Below are positions 51,229 through 58,828 of a DNA stretch of 64,000 nt, piece after piece. The position numbers and the translations under genes were made by a program. The DNA is from Tsukamurella sp040611135 (lineage in GTDB: Bacteria; Actinomycetota; Actinomycetes; Mycobacteriales; Mycobacteriaceae). The stretch covers positions 62,001-126,000 of the forward strand of contig NZ_JBEXNL010000008.1 in NCBI RefSeq assembly GCF_040611135.1. Reading direction: 5' to 3'. Position 1 is the first letter of the stretch. Each line of letters begins with the position of its first letter. A model generated the notes under the pieces. That model saw only the letters and a list, made by a program, of their open reading frames with translations, was not told where the DNA came from and did no database searches.

Positions 51229-52506
51229 ATGACGGCCGTCGAGGTCGCTCGGCGCCTGCCGCGCGGAACGCGGTACGCGATCGTTGATCGCGTGGGGTTC
51301 TTCCCCGCGGACCTCTGGACGGTCGAGGCCGTCACCGGCGCGATCCGTGGAATCGTGCCCGACGGATTGGCCGAATCGATCGCCCACGTCCTGCTCGCCG
51401 GGCACCCGCGGCCGCCGCTCGCCATCGTGGACGACCACGTGATCCGGCCGCCGAAAGCCGCGCTCCTTGCGGCGCTCGACGGGTTCCGCACCGTCGAACT
51501 GCTCGATGCGCCGGCGGTGCTCGACGTTCCCGGGCTCGCCCTGCCCGATGTCGCCTCGGTGGCGCGGATGCTCGATCTCACTGCGCCGGAACTGGAATGG
51601 TTCGCCGATCACGGGCAGTGGCTGCGGCATTCGGCGGCGCCACTGCGGCACTACCGAGTGCGTCGGATGGACAAGCCCGCCGGAGGGGTCCGCGTGATCG
51701 AGGCGCCGAAACCCCGGCTGGCCGAGGCGCAGCGCCGAATCCTGCGCCATGTCGTGAATCCGGCGGGCGCGCATCCGGCGGCGCGGGGCTTCCGGCCCGG
51801 CGGGTCCGTCCACGCGTACGCGGCACCGCATGTCGGTGCTCGGTCGGTGGTCCGCCTGGACCTGCGGGACTGCTTCTCGACGGTGGCGGCGCCCCGCGTA
51901 CGGGCCGTCTTCCGCCGGCTCGGGTACTCGGCACCGGTTGCCCGGGTCCTCGCAGATGTCTGTACGACGGCGACGCCGGGGGACGAGCTCCGCGATCTGG
52001 ACCCGTGGCAGGCGGCGGTCCTGCGTGCGCGGCACCTGCCGCAGGGCGCACCGACCTCGCCCGCGCTGATGAACCTGGTCCTGCGCCGGTTGGACGCACG
52101 CCTGACCGGACTGGCGCGCGCGAACGGCGCCGTGTACACGAGATACGGCGACGATCTCGCCTTCTCGGGCGCCCCGGATCCGATGCTGATCGCCGGGGTC
52201 GTGCCGAAGATCGTGGCGGCGGAGGGCTTCTCGGTGAATCCGGCGAAGACACGGGTGATGCGAGCCGGGACGCGGCAGGAGCTCGCGGGGGTGGTGGTCA
52301 ACAACCGCGCGCAAGTGCCGCGCGCCGAGTACGACGATCTTCGTGCACTCCTGCACAGTGCCGCCCGGTTCGGCGCCGAGAGCCAGAATCGTGAGGCGCG
52401 CGCGGACTTCCGGGCCTACGTGTACGGCCGGATCGCGTGGGTGGGGCAGGGGAACGAGCGGAGACGCGAACGTCTCCTCGCCATGGCTGCGGCTGTGCGG
52501 TGGTGA
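51229..52506 (+). CDS. Retron-type reverse transcriptase with N-terminal extension
   Basis: 425 residues from ATG 51229, which follows a2 by 7 bp; an earlier in-frame start lies inside the ncRNA and is rejected. RT motifs: pre-motif GVRVIEAPKPRLAEAQRRIL and HPAARGFRPGGSVHAYAAPHVG, motif A VVRLDLRDCFSTV (D211), motif B LPQGAPTSPALMNL (Q272), motif C YTRYGDDLAFS (Y306-GDD), motif D KTRVMRAG and the C-terminal ELAGVVVNNR (retron V-V-V-N). Most retron RTs read YADD; here YGDD. The first about 130 residues before LEWFADHGQWLRH are an extra domain without a recognised family, as in some stand-alone myxobacterial retrons. No maturase or group II intron signs are present. It probably makes msDNA from the upstream RNA. 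Confidence 0.92.
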   Translation: MTAVEVARRLPRGTRYAIVDRVGFFPADLWTVEAVTGAIRGIVPDGLAESIAHVLLAGHPRPPLAIVDDHVIRPPKAALLAALDGFRTVELLDAPAVLDVPGLALPDVASVARMLDLTAPELEWFADHGQWLRHSAAPLRHYRVRRMDKPAGGVRVIEAPKPRLAEAQRRILRHVVNPAGAHPAARGFRPGGSVHAYAAPHVGARSVVRLDLRDCFSTVAAPRVRAVFRRLGYSAPVARVLADVCTTATPGDELRDLDPWQAAVLRARHLPQGAPTSPALMNLVLRRLDARLTGLARANGAVYTRYGDDLAFSGAPDPMLIAGVVPKIVAAEGFSVNPAKTRVMRAGTRQELAGVVVNNRAQVPRAEYDDLRALLHSAARFGAESQNREARADFRAYVYGRIAWVGQGNERRRERLLAMAAAVRW

Positions 52507-52580
52507 GAGGGAGCGCTATGTGTCACGGCCTCGGCCGAGCGGCGCGGAAATCGTCAGTGCCCTGTGCGAGATTGTCCGAC

Positions 52581-52985
52581 ATGAACAGCGGAGCGATCAC
52601 CCTCCTCGGCGTACGGATACCGCGCCTCCCGAGGCCGGACCCGATGCGAGTCGCCTGGTACGCGCAGGTTCCGGTGGCGGCGGTGCTGCTGGCGGGAGCG
52701 CTCTCGCCGGTGCGCCTGCCGTTCGTCGCCCTCGGCGTCGGGGTGGCCGCCTGCGTTCTGGGCGCGGGCGCCGTGATCGTCGCGTGGCGCCTCAGGCAGA
52801 TCTCCGGATTCGCCGTGCGCGCCGCCGTTGGCACGTTCGCTCAGGCGATGCTGAACGGCTGGGTGCTCACTTCGATGGCCCTGCGCGATGGGGGACCCTC
52901 ACCGGATACCCGGATCCTCTGGGGAGTGCTCGGCGTGATGCTGGTGATCAACAGTGCCATCACCTTGAACACGTGGCGCAGGTAG
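52581..52985 (+). CDS. Small four-helix membrane protein, candidate retron effector
   Basis: 134 residues from ATG 52581. Four hydrophobic segments: VAWYAQVPVAAVLLAGALS, FVALGVGVAACVLGAGAVIVAW, VRAAVGTFAQAMLNGWVLTS and ILWGVLGVMLVINSAITL. No enzymatic motif. It starts 74 bp after the RT stop on the same strand. Some retrons use small membrane proteins as toxic effectors, so it is a candidate, but the following gene (11 bp after) is an ordinary HAD phosphatase and the membrane protein may belong to that chromosomal gene. Homologues away from retrons would decide. Confidence 0.6.
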   Translation: MNSGAITLLGVRIPRLPRPDPMRVAWYAQVPVAAVLLAGALSPVRLPFVALGVGVAACVLGAGAVIVAWRLRQISGFAVRAAVGTFAQAMLNGWVLTSMALRDGGPSPDTRILWGVLGVMLVINSAITLNTWRR

Positions 52986-52996
52986 CGTCAGAGGGC

Positions 52997-53614
52997 GTGT
53001 TCACCATCGGCTTCGACCTCGATCTCACGCTCATCGACTCCCGGCAGCGGATCCTCACGGCGTCGCAGCGCTCGTTCACGGATCTGGGTCACTCCGTGGA
53101 CGACGCTGCGCTGCTGCCGCACATGGGCGTGCCGATCGACGACGTCGCGCGCGAGGTGGTCCCCGGGATCGACGCGGAGTTGTTCCTGCGTCGCTACCGG
53201 CACCACTACGACACCGATGTCACGACGCCGGTGCCGGTCCTGCCCGGTGCGCGCGAGTTGCTAACCGCGATCGGGGCGGCCGGCGGGCGCTCGATCGTGG
53301 TCTCCGCCAAGCAGCACGCCGCCGCCGAGCGCGCCGTCGCCGATGCCGGGCTGAAGGTCCACGAGGTGGTGGGCGGACACTTCGGTGCCGCCAAGGGGGA
53401 GGCATTACGGCGGTACCCGAACGTTCGCGGATACCTCGGCGATCACGTCGAGGACGCCGCGGCGGCCCGTGTCGCGGGGTGTGCGTTCATCGGCGTCACC
53501 ACCGGGGAGTTCGACGGTGCCGCCCTCGCTGAAGCCGGGGCGTGGCGCACCGTCGACCACCTCGCTGAGGTGATCGCGCTGCTGCCCGAGCTGGTCGGAT
53601 CGCCAGAGCCCTAG
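52997..53614 (+). CDS. HAD-family hydrolase (phosphatase)
   Basis: 205 residues from GTG 52997. Motif I FDLDLTLIDS (D-x-D-x-T), motif II VVSAKQHAAAERAVADAG, motif III in HFGAAKGEALRRYPN and motif IV YLGDHVEDAAAARVAGC. Likely a small-molecule phosphatase of the phosphoglycolate/beta-phosphoglucomutase kind; substrate unknown. It starts 11 bp after the membrane-protein gene. Confidence 0.87.
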   Translation: MFTIGFDLDLTLIDSRQRILTASQRSFTDLGHSVDDAALLPHMGVPIDDVAREVVPGIDAELFLRRYRHHYDTDVTTPVPVLPGARELLTAIGAAGGRSIVVSAKQHAAAERAVADAGLKVHEVVGGHFGAAKGEALRRYPNVRGYLGDHVEDAAAARVAGCAFIGVTTGEFDGAALAEAGAWRTVDHLAEVIALLPELVGSPEP

Positions 53615-53706
53615 TTCGTCTCCGCCGTCGGTGGAATCGGGCCGATGCCGCGGTGGTCTTGGTCCAGTGGATGTGGTTCGACCTGCGAGTATTCGCGAGT
53701 TAACGT

Positions 53707-53744
53707 GATGCACAACTTGTAGGGCAGACAATATCTTGTGCATC
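53707..53744. promoter_or_regulatory. Inverted repeat upstream of the XRE gene
   Basis: Arms GATGCACAA (53707-53715) and TTGTGCATC (53736-53744) are exact reverse complements separated by 20 nt containing an AT-rich CAATATC element. The right arm ends 7 bp before the XRE start codon. An autoregulatory operator overlapping the promoter is the likely reading. Confidence 0.55.
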
Positions 53745-53751
53745 CACCACC

Positions 53752-54108
53752 GTGGATCGGGTGAGCGGGCCGGACATCGAGTGGGACACCTATGGTGACT
53801 CGTTGGGCCGTCGGCTGAGCACGCTGCGCAAGGCGCGCGGACTGTCCCAGGAGAAGCTCGGCGAGCTCGCTGGGCTGCATCGCAACCAGATCTCCAACAT
53901 CGAGCGGAACGTCAGCTCCAACGAGCGGTTCTCCGATCCGCACATGTCCACCGTCTACCGGCTCGCGGCGGCGCTGGACGTGCCGCCCGGTTGGCTGTTG
54001 CCCGATATCGAGGTCCGTGTGCTGCCGCGTTCCGCTGAGCAGGCGAGCGCCGATGCGGTGTCGGCCGTCGAGAACGCCCTGCTCGCGGCGATCGAGAGCA
54101 TGTCCTGA
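53752..54108 (+). CDS. XRE-family DNA-binding protein
   Basis: 118 residues from GTG 53752 (GTG 53761 is possible). HTH: RLSTLRKARGLSQEKLGELAGLHRNQISNIERNVSSNERFSDPHMSTVYRLAAALDVPPGWLLPD, the Cro/C1-type fold of about 65 residues. The C-terminus (SADAVSAVENALLAAIES) is a short helix. It is preceded by an inverted repeat likely to be its own operator. A terminator separates it from the next gene. Target genes beyond itself are unknown. Confidence 0.8.
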   Translation: MDRVSGPDIEWDTYGDSLGRRLSTLRKARGLSQEKLGELAGLHRNQISNIERNVSSNERFSDPHMSTVYRLAAALDVPPGWLLPDIEVRVLPRSAEQASADAVSAVENALLAAIESMS

Positions 54109-54141
54109 TCCGTACTTCACTCGGCAGCCGGCCGATGCAGA

Positions 54142-54183
54142 CGCCGACGGCGCCGCCCCCCTCGGGGAGCGGCGCCGTCGGCG
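54142..54183. terminator. Terminator between convergent genes
   Basis: A perfect 15-bp inverted repeat: CGCCGACGGCGCCGC (54142-54156) and GCGGCGCCGTCGGCG (54169-54183) with a 12-nt loop, between the XRE stop (54108) and the stop of the exported protein (54191). Confidence 0.85.
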
Positions 54184-54190
54184 TAGGTCG

Positions 54191-54586
54191 TTACTTCTTG
54201 GCCGGAGCCGAGCAGGACGTGTACGCGCTCGAGAGCGCGTTCTGAATGTTCTGCTGCTCCGAGAAGATGCCGAAGCCGGCCGCCGAACCGACGAACGCGG
54301 CGCTGGCCAGCTTGAACTGGCGGGTCGCCGGGTCGGACGTGGCGATATCGGCGAACTGCTTCGGGCCGCCGGACGCCTGCTCGAGCTTCGCGCTGAGGCC
54401 GGGCGACTGCTTGTCCAGGGCCACCTTCAGCTGGCCGACGGTGCACGAGGTGCCCGGGATGGAGCGCGACAGGTTCGGGTCCCCGGGCTTCGGCGACGGG
54501 GTGGGCGCGGCGGCCGCGAGGGGGGCGCCGGCCAGGGCGATCGCGCCGAGAACGGCGGCGGTGGCGGCGGTACGACGGTAGGTCAT
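54191..54586 (-). CDS. Exported two-cysteine protein, haemophore-like, copy 1
   Basis: 131 residues from ATG 54586. A signal peptide (AATAAVLGAIALAGAPLAAAAPT) is followed by a helical domain with PGTSCTVGQLKVALDKQSPGLSAKLEQ and a C-terminal NIQNALSSAYTSCSAP: two cysteines likely bound to each other. The fold and size fit the small haem-binding/haemophore-related family of mycobacteria (PF16525). It is the third of three related genes in tandem on the minus strand (next 54972 and 55539). Assignment as haem-binding is by family pattern only. Confidence 0.7.
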   Translation of the reverse strand: MTYRRTAATAAVLGAIALAGAPLAAAAPTPSPKPGDPNLSRSIPGTSCTVGQLKVALDKQSPGLSAKLEQASGGPKQFADIATSDPATRQFKLASAAFVGSAAGFGIFSEQQNIQNALSSAYTSCSAPAKK

Positions 54587-54618
54587 GCAGGGCCTTTCCA
54601 TGGCGAACGGGGTGAGGG

Positions 54619-54972
54619 TCAGTACTGGTCGCAGGTCGCGATGACCTTGGCGATCTTCGCGTCGATGTCGGCGCGGTTCGCCTTGTAGTACGACGCGGCC
54701 GCCGGGTTGTTCTTGGACAGCCGGTCGATGATCGCCTGGCGGTCCTCGGGCTTGGCGGTGAGCAGCTCCGTGGCCTGCGCCCGGCCGCCGGGGGTGGCGT
54801 CCATGACGGCGATGGCCTCGGGCGCGACCACCTGGGTGGCGCGCTCGACCTGCGCGACGGTGCACTTGGTGCCGGGGACCTTGTCGTTGGGCGCGGCCGA
54901 GGCGACGGCGGGAGCGAGGGCGAGAGCGCCCGCGAGGGCTGCGACCGCGGCGGCGAAGCGGATCCGGTTCAT
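54619..54972 (-). CDS. Exported two-cysteine protein, haemophore-like, copy 2
   Basis: 117 residues: signal peptide (FAAAVAALAGALALAPAVASAAP), then VPGTKCTVAQVERATQVVAPEAIAVMDATP and a C-terminal IDAKIAKVIATCDQY. The PGT-x-C-T-V-x-Q motif matches copies 1 and 3 and the last Cys is at the same distance from the C-terminus. The start ATG 54972 is preceded by AGGAGAA about 5 bp upstream. Role as for copy 1. Confidence 0.7.
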   Translation of the reverse strand: MNRIRFAAAVAALAGALALAPAVASAAPNDKVPGTKCTVAQVERATQVVAPEAIAVMDATPGGRAQATELLTAKPEDRQAIIDRLSKNNPAAASYYKANRADIDAKIAKVIATCDQY

Positions 54973-55038
54973 GACTTCTCCTGTTCGGGGCGGTGACGAC
55001 TGCTCAGCGAGACTACCGGTTCGGCATGAACGGCGAAA

Positions 55039-55073
55039 GGACGGCGCCGGGCAAGAACAACCCGGTGCCGTCC
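55039..55073 (-). terminator. Terminator after copy 3 of the exported proteins
   Basis: Arms GGACGGCGCCGGG (55039-55051) and CCCGGTGCCGTCC (55061-55073), with one G-U pair and a 9-nt loop, 17 bp after the copy 3 stop and before the start of copy 2. It therefore splits the tandem set into separate transcripts. Confidence 0.7.
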
Positions 55074-55089
55074 GATCGATACCCGCGTA

Positions 55090-55539
55090 CTAGCTGGTGG
55101 TGCAGGTCGCCTTGATCGTCGCGATCTTCTGCTCGACCTGGGCCTTCGTCAGCTTCGGCTTGCCCGTGCCGTGGTCCTTGTCGTGCTGGTGCGCGGGCGG
55201 GGTCTGTCCGGGATGTGTCTTCTGCCATTCGGCCTTGCGCGCCTCGCGGGCCTTCTTGGCGGCTGCGCGGTCCGCCGTGCGCTGCGCCTGGGTCTTGACG
55301 AGCATCTGCTCGAACCGGTCCTTCGCCTTCGCGTTGGTGCTGACGTGCTGCCAGAACTCCGGCGCGACCTTCGCGGTGGCACGCTCTACCTGACCGACGT
55401 TGCACTGGGTGCCGGGAACGGGCGCCGTCGGGGACACGGGCGCGGCGTTCGCGGCGGCGGGGGCGAGCAGAGCCGCGCCGGACAGGGCGGCGACGGCCGC
55501 GGTCGCGGCAGCCAGCCGGGTGCGGGTGAATCGGTTCAT
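55090..55539 (-). CDS. Exported two-cysteine protein, haemophore-like, copy 3 with charged insertion
   Basis: 149 residues from ATG 55539. Signal peptide (AATAAVAALSGAALLAPAAANAAP), then PVPGTQCNVGQVERATAKVAPEFWQHVSTNAKAKDRFEQML, and a C-terminal KAQVEQKIATIKATCTTS. Between them is a basic, histidine-containing insertion (AAKKAREARKAEWQKTHPGQ, then PPAHQHDKDHGTGKPKL) not seen in the sister copies. This could bind metal or the envelope. Otherwise as the other two. Confidence 0.7.
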   Translation of the reverse strand: MNRFTRTRLAAATAAVAALSGAALLAPAAANAAPVSPTAPVPGTQCNVGQVERATAKVAPEFWQHVSTNAKAKDRFEQMLVKTQAQRTADRAAAKKAREARKAEWQKTHPGQTPPAHQHDKDHGTGKPKLTKAQVEQKIATIKATCTTS

Positions 55540-55673
55540 AGAAATGGTTCTCCTCATGCAGCTGTGCGATCGCGATTCGGACCGCCCGCTCAGAGTGGAC
55601 CCGATTTCCATGAACGCGGGGCCACGATCAGCTGTGAATCAGCTGGAGACCGGACATCGCGCCACGGACCCGG

Positions 55674-56483
55674 CTATCCGGGCTTTTCGCAGCAGAAGAT
55701 CGCGGTGCCCGGGAAGATGGCGCCGCGCAACGGACTCCACTGGCCCCATTCCTGGGTGAATCCCTCCGGCCACTCGGGCTCGAGGACGTCGACCACGCGC
55801 AGGCCCGCGCCCACGATCTCGCGGATGCGGTCGCCCATGGTCCGGTGGTGCTCGACGTACGTGGGAGCACCGTCGTCGTCGGTCTCGACGTACGGCGACC
55901 GATCGAAGTAGGACAGGGTGGCGACGAGGCCGTCGGGTCCGGGATCGTCCAGGAACATCCACCGCATCGGGTGGTTCACGGAGAACACGAAGCGCCCGCC
56001 CGGGCGCAGCACGCGGAAGGCCTCGGCCATGACCCGTGCGGAGTCGGCGACGAAGGGAATGCCGCCGAAGGCCGAGCAGACGATGTCGGCGGCACCGTCG
56101 GCGACGGGCAGGTTCTCGGCTCCGGCCTGGACCAGGAGCGGGTTGCCGCCGCGCACGTGGGGGAGCCCGCGGCGCAGCATGCCGGCCGAGATGTCGATGC
56201 CCACCACCGCCGCGCCCTGCGCGGCGAGCCACCGGGAGCAGGGTGCGCTGCCGCAGCCGATCTCCACCGCCACGGTCCCGGGCCCGACGGTGCCGAGCAG
56301 CCCCGCCTCGGCCTCGCGCAGGCCCTCGGGGCACCAGACAAACTCACCGTCGGCGCTGTCGACGCCCAGGAAGGCGGCGTGCTCGGCGTGATAGGCATCC
56401 GCGTCGGCGTCCCACCAGGATCGGTTCGCGGCCTCCGAGCCGGAGCTGTCGCGACGCATGTCGGGTCTGGGGCGGTAGGTCAC
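55674..56483 (-). CDS. Class I SAM-dependent methyltransferase
   Basis: 269 residues from GTG 56483 (ATG 56459 is an alternative). SAM-binding motif I VAVEIGCGSAPCSRWLA, motif II VVGIDISAGMLRRG, motif III DIVCSAFGGIPFVAD and the post-motif RVLRPGGRFVFSVNHPMRW. N-terminal NRSWWDADADAYHAEHAAFLGV is typical of the ubiE/menG-like class. Likely methylates a small molecule. Related genes lie near rpsA in other mycolate bacteria by my recollection, so it may be a native chromosomal gene. It is divergent from rpsA. Confidence 0.85.
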   Translation of the reverse strand: MTYRPRPDMRRDSSGSEAANRSWWDADADAYHAEHAAFLGVDSADGEFVWCPEGLREAEAGLLGTVGPGTVAVEIGCGSAPCSRWLAAQGAAVVGIDISAGMLRRGLPHVRGGNPLLVQAGAENLPVADGAADIVCSAFGGIPFVADSARVMAEAFRVLRPGGRFVFSVNHPMRWMFLDDPGPDGLVATLSYFDRSPYVETDDDGAPTYVEHHRTMGDRIREIVGAGLRVVDVLEPEWPEGFTQEWGQWSPLRGAIFPGTAIFCCEKPG

Positions 56484-56636
56484 GGACTTCGAACCTCTCG
56501 ATGGCGGGCGGTGAGAGGGCGCTGGGAGGGCGGTTTGCCCAGCTTGTACACGGTGGAGTAGCCTTGACCTCGCGTGTGCCCATGCGTGCGCGATCTCGAC
56601 CACACTACTAGCACCCTGTCCGGAGCAACTTACCCA

Positions 56637-58121
56637 ATGCCCACCACCACCGTTACGTCCCCGCAGGTCGCCGTCAACGACATCGGCACCGCGGAGGATT
56701 TCCTCGCAGCGATCGACGCCACGATCAAGTACTTCAACGATGGCGACATCGTCGAGGGCACCATCGTCAAGGTCGACCGTGACGAGGTCCTGCTCGACAT
56801 CGGTTACAAGACCGAGGGTGTCATCCCCTCCCGCGAGCTGAGCATCAAGCACGACGTCGACCCCTCCGAGGTCGTCAACGTCGGCGATGCCGTCGAGGCT
56901 CTCGTCCTCACCAAGGAGGACAAGGAAGGCCGCCTGATCCTGTCCAAGAAGCGTGCGCAGTACGAGCGCGCCTGGGGCACGATCGAGGAGCTCAAGGAGA
57001 AGGACGAGGCCGTCAAGGGCACCGTCATCGAGGTGGTCAAGGGTGGTCTCATCCTGGACATCGGCCTCCGCGGCTTCCTCCCGGCCTCGCTGGTCGAGAT
57101 GCGTCGTGTGCGCGACCTCCAGCCGTACATCGGCAAGGAGATCGAGGCGAAGATCATCGAGCTCGACAAGAACCGCAACAACGTGGTCCTGTCGCGCCGT
57201 GCATGGCTCGAGCAGACCCAGTCCGAGGTCCGCAGCGAGTTCCTGCACCAGCTGCAGAAGGGCCAGGTCCGCAAGGGTGTCGTGTCCTCGATCGTCAACT
57301 TCGGTGCCTTCGTGGACCTGGGCGGCGTCGACGGCCTCGTGCACGTCTCGGAGCTGTCCTGGAAGCACATCGATCACCCGTCCGAGGTGGTCACCGTGGG
57401 CGACGAGGTCACCGTCGAGGTCCTCGACGTCGACCTGGACCGCGAGCGCGTCTCGCTGTCGCTCAAGGCGACGCAGGAGGATCCGTGGCGTCAGTTCGCC
57501 CGGACCCACGCCATCGGCCAGATCGTGCCCGGCAAGGTCACCAAGCTCGTCCCGTTCGGCGCGTTCGTCCGCGTCGAGGAGGGCATCGAGGGCCTCGTCC
57601 ACATCTCGGAGCTGGCCGAGCGCCACGTCGAGGTCCCGGACCAGGTGGTCTCGGTCGGCGACGACGCCATGGTGCGCGTCATCGACATCGACCTCGAGCG
57701 TCGTCGTATCTCGCTGAGCCTCAAGCAGGCCAACGAGGACTACACCGAGGAGTTCGACCCGTCGAAGTACGGCATGGCCGACAGCTACGACGAGAACGGC
57801 GAGTACATCTTCCCCGAGGGCTTCGATCCCGAGACCAACGAGTGGCTCGAGGGCTTCGAGAAGCAGCGCGAGGAGTGGGAGGGTCGCTACGCCGAGGCGG
57901 AGCGTCGCCACAAGATGCACACCGCGCAGATGGAGAAGTTCGCGGCCGACGAGGCCGCCGAGGCCGCTGCCGGTGGTCCGGCCGCGGGTGGCGCGAACTA
58001 CTCGAGCGAGTCGTCCTCGAACGACCGTGGCGGCAACGACGCCCCGCAGAGCACCGGCGGTTCGCTGGCCAGCGATGCGCAGCTCGCTGCTCTCCGCGAG
58101 AAGCTGTCGGGCAACGCCTGA
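56637..58121 (+). CDS. rpsA: 30S ribosomal protein S1
   Basis: 494 residues from ATG 56637; the longer frame upstream has no ribosome-site support. Four S1 RNA-binding domains: GDIVEGTIVKVDRDEVLLDIGYKTEGVIPS, AVKGTVIEVVKGGLILDIGLRGFLPAS, GQVRKGVVSSIVNFGAFVDLGGVDGLVHVSELSW and GQIVPGKVTKLVPFGAFVRVEEGIEGLVHISEL. The C-terminal acidic and Ser/Gly-rich tail is as in mycobacteria. Helps initiate translation of structured or leadered mRNAs and acts in trans-translation. Followed by a strong terminator. In M. tuberculosis it directly follows polA; here about 5.6 kb is inserted. Confidence 0.97.
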   Translation: MPTTTVTSPQVAVNDIGTAEDFLAAIDATIKYFNDGDIVEGTIVKVDRDEVLLDIGYKTEGVIPSRELSIKHDVDPSEVVNVGDAVEALVLTKEDKEGRLILSKKRAQYERAWGTIEELKEKDEAVKGTVIEVVKGGLILDIGLRGFLPASLVEMRRVRDLQPYIGKEIEAKIIELDKNRNNVVLSRRAWLEQTQSEVRSEFLHQLQKGQVRKGVVSSIVNFGAFVDLGGVDGLVHVSELSWKHIDHPSEVVTVGDEVTVEVLDVDLDRERVSLSLKATQEDPWRQFARTHAIGQIVPGKVTKLVPFGAFVRVEEGIEGLVHISELAERHVEVPDQVVSVGDDAMVRVIDIDLERRRISLSLKQANEDYTEEFDPSKYGMADSYDENGEYIFPEGFDPETNEWLEGFEKQREEWEGRYAEAERRHKMHTAQMEKFAADEAAEAAAGGPAAGGANYSSESSSNDRGGNDAPQSTGGSLASDAQLAALREKLSGNA

Positions 58122-58142
58122 TCCGCTTCACCGCACAGACGC

Positions 58143-58182
58143 GGAACGCCCCGCATCCTTTTTCGAGGATGCGGGGCGTTCC
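58143..58182 (+). terminator. rpsA terminator
   Basis: A perfect 16-bp inverted repeat: GGAACGCCCCGCATCC (58143-58158) and GGATGCGGGGCGTTCC (58167-58182) with an 8-nt loop that contains T5, 21 bp after the rpsA stop. Confidence 0.9.
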
Positions 58183-58382
58183 CCGTTTCACGGCCTGGTG
58201 AACCCGAACCCGCGGCGCCGATCGACGGCGAACCATTTCTTATCGCACCGAATTGCCGACTGAGAATTTCGTCTCGCATTCTCTGGAATCGGCTGTCGGC
58301 GGGGTCTAGCATCTGTTCATTGATCGTGACTGGACGGTCAACCGCGGAATGCTCTGTCCGTGATTCGGTAAGGAGTGCACAC

Positions 58383-58736
58383 ATGGTACGACTGTTCACC
58401 GCCTCGGGCGCGGTCGTCATCGCGCTCGGTTCGATCGCCGTGGCCGCACCGGTGCAGGCGGCCACGTACGGGGAAGCGAAGGTCTGTGCTCGGGTCACGG
58501 GTGGCGCAGACTACCGCTACGAGCAGTACGCCGTGAGCGATTCCGCTCGCGTCGGGCCGTTCAAGAGCATCGACGGTTGCCTGCACTGGCGGCTGCAGAC
58601 CGGGAAGGATTGGAAGATCACGGCCTCGACTCGGGTGGGGAATCACTTCTGGGCGGGGCGCAGTGTGACCTTCCGTGTTCAGGCGGGAAAGGTGAAGAGT
58701 GTGGGTTCCTATCTGGTGAGCGAATCGGTCGCTTAG
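58383..58736 (+). CDS. Small exported protein of unknown function
   Basis: 117 residues from ATG 58383. Signal peptide (LFTASGAVVIALGSIAVAAPVQAA), then a compact domain with two cysteines (AKVCARV and IDGCLHW) and aromatic residues (ADYRYEQYAV, HFWAGRSVTF). Family not recognised. It follows the rpsA terminator by 200 bp and has its own promoter region (58203-58382), where no other feature was seen. Confidence 0.65.
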   Translation: MVRLFTASGAVVIALGSIAVAAPVQAATYGEAKVCARVTGGADYRYEQYAVSDSARVGPFKSIDGCLHWRLQTGKDWKITASTRVGNHFWAGRSVTFRVQAGKVKSVGSYLVSESVA

Positions 58737-58828
58737 GGCGCAGTCGCCGGGGTTCCCCATTCGGAGTATGCGAATGTTGTGATACGTCGCTTTGACAATG
58801 AATTTGGTCGGCGATGACACTCTGCGTC

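Noticed and set aside
51157..51229. Earlier in-frame start for the reverse transcriptase
   Set aside because: It lies inside the msd hairpin and a2 of the retron RNA; ATG 51229 directly after a2 fits known retron layout.
55674..57920. Very long minus-strand open frame (748 codons) across rpsA
   Set aside because: Its 3' part is the methyltransferase gene, but the rest is the antisense shadow of rpsA; the methyltransferase has its own start at 56483 and the long extension has no family pattern.
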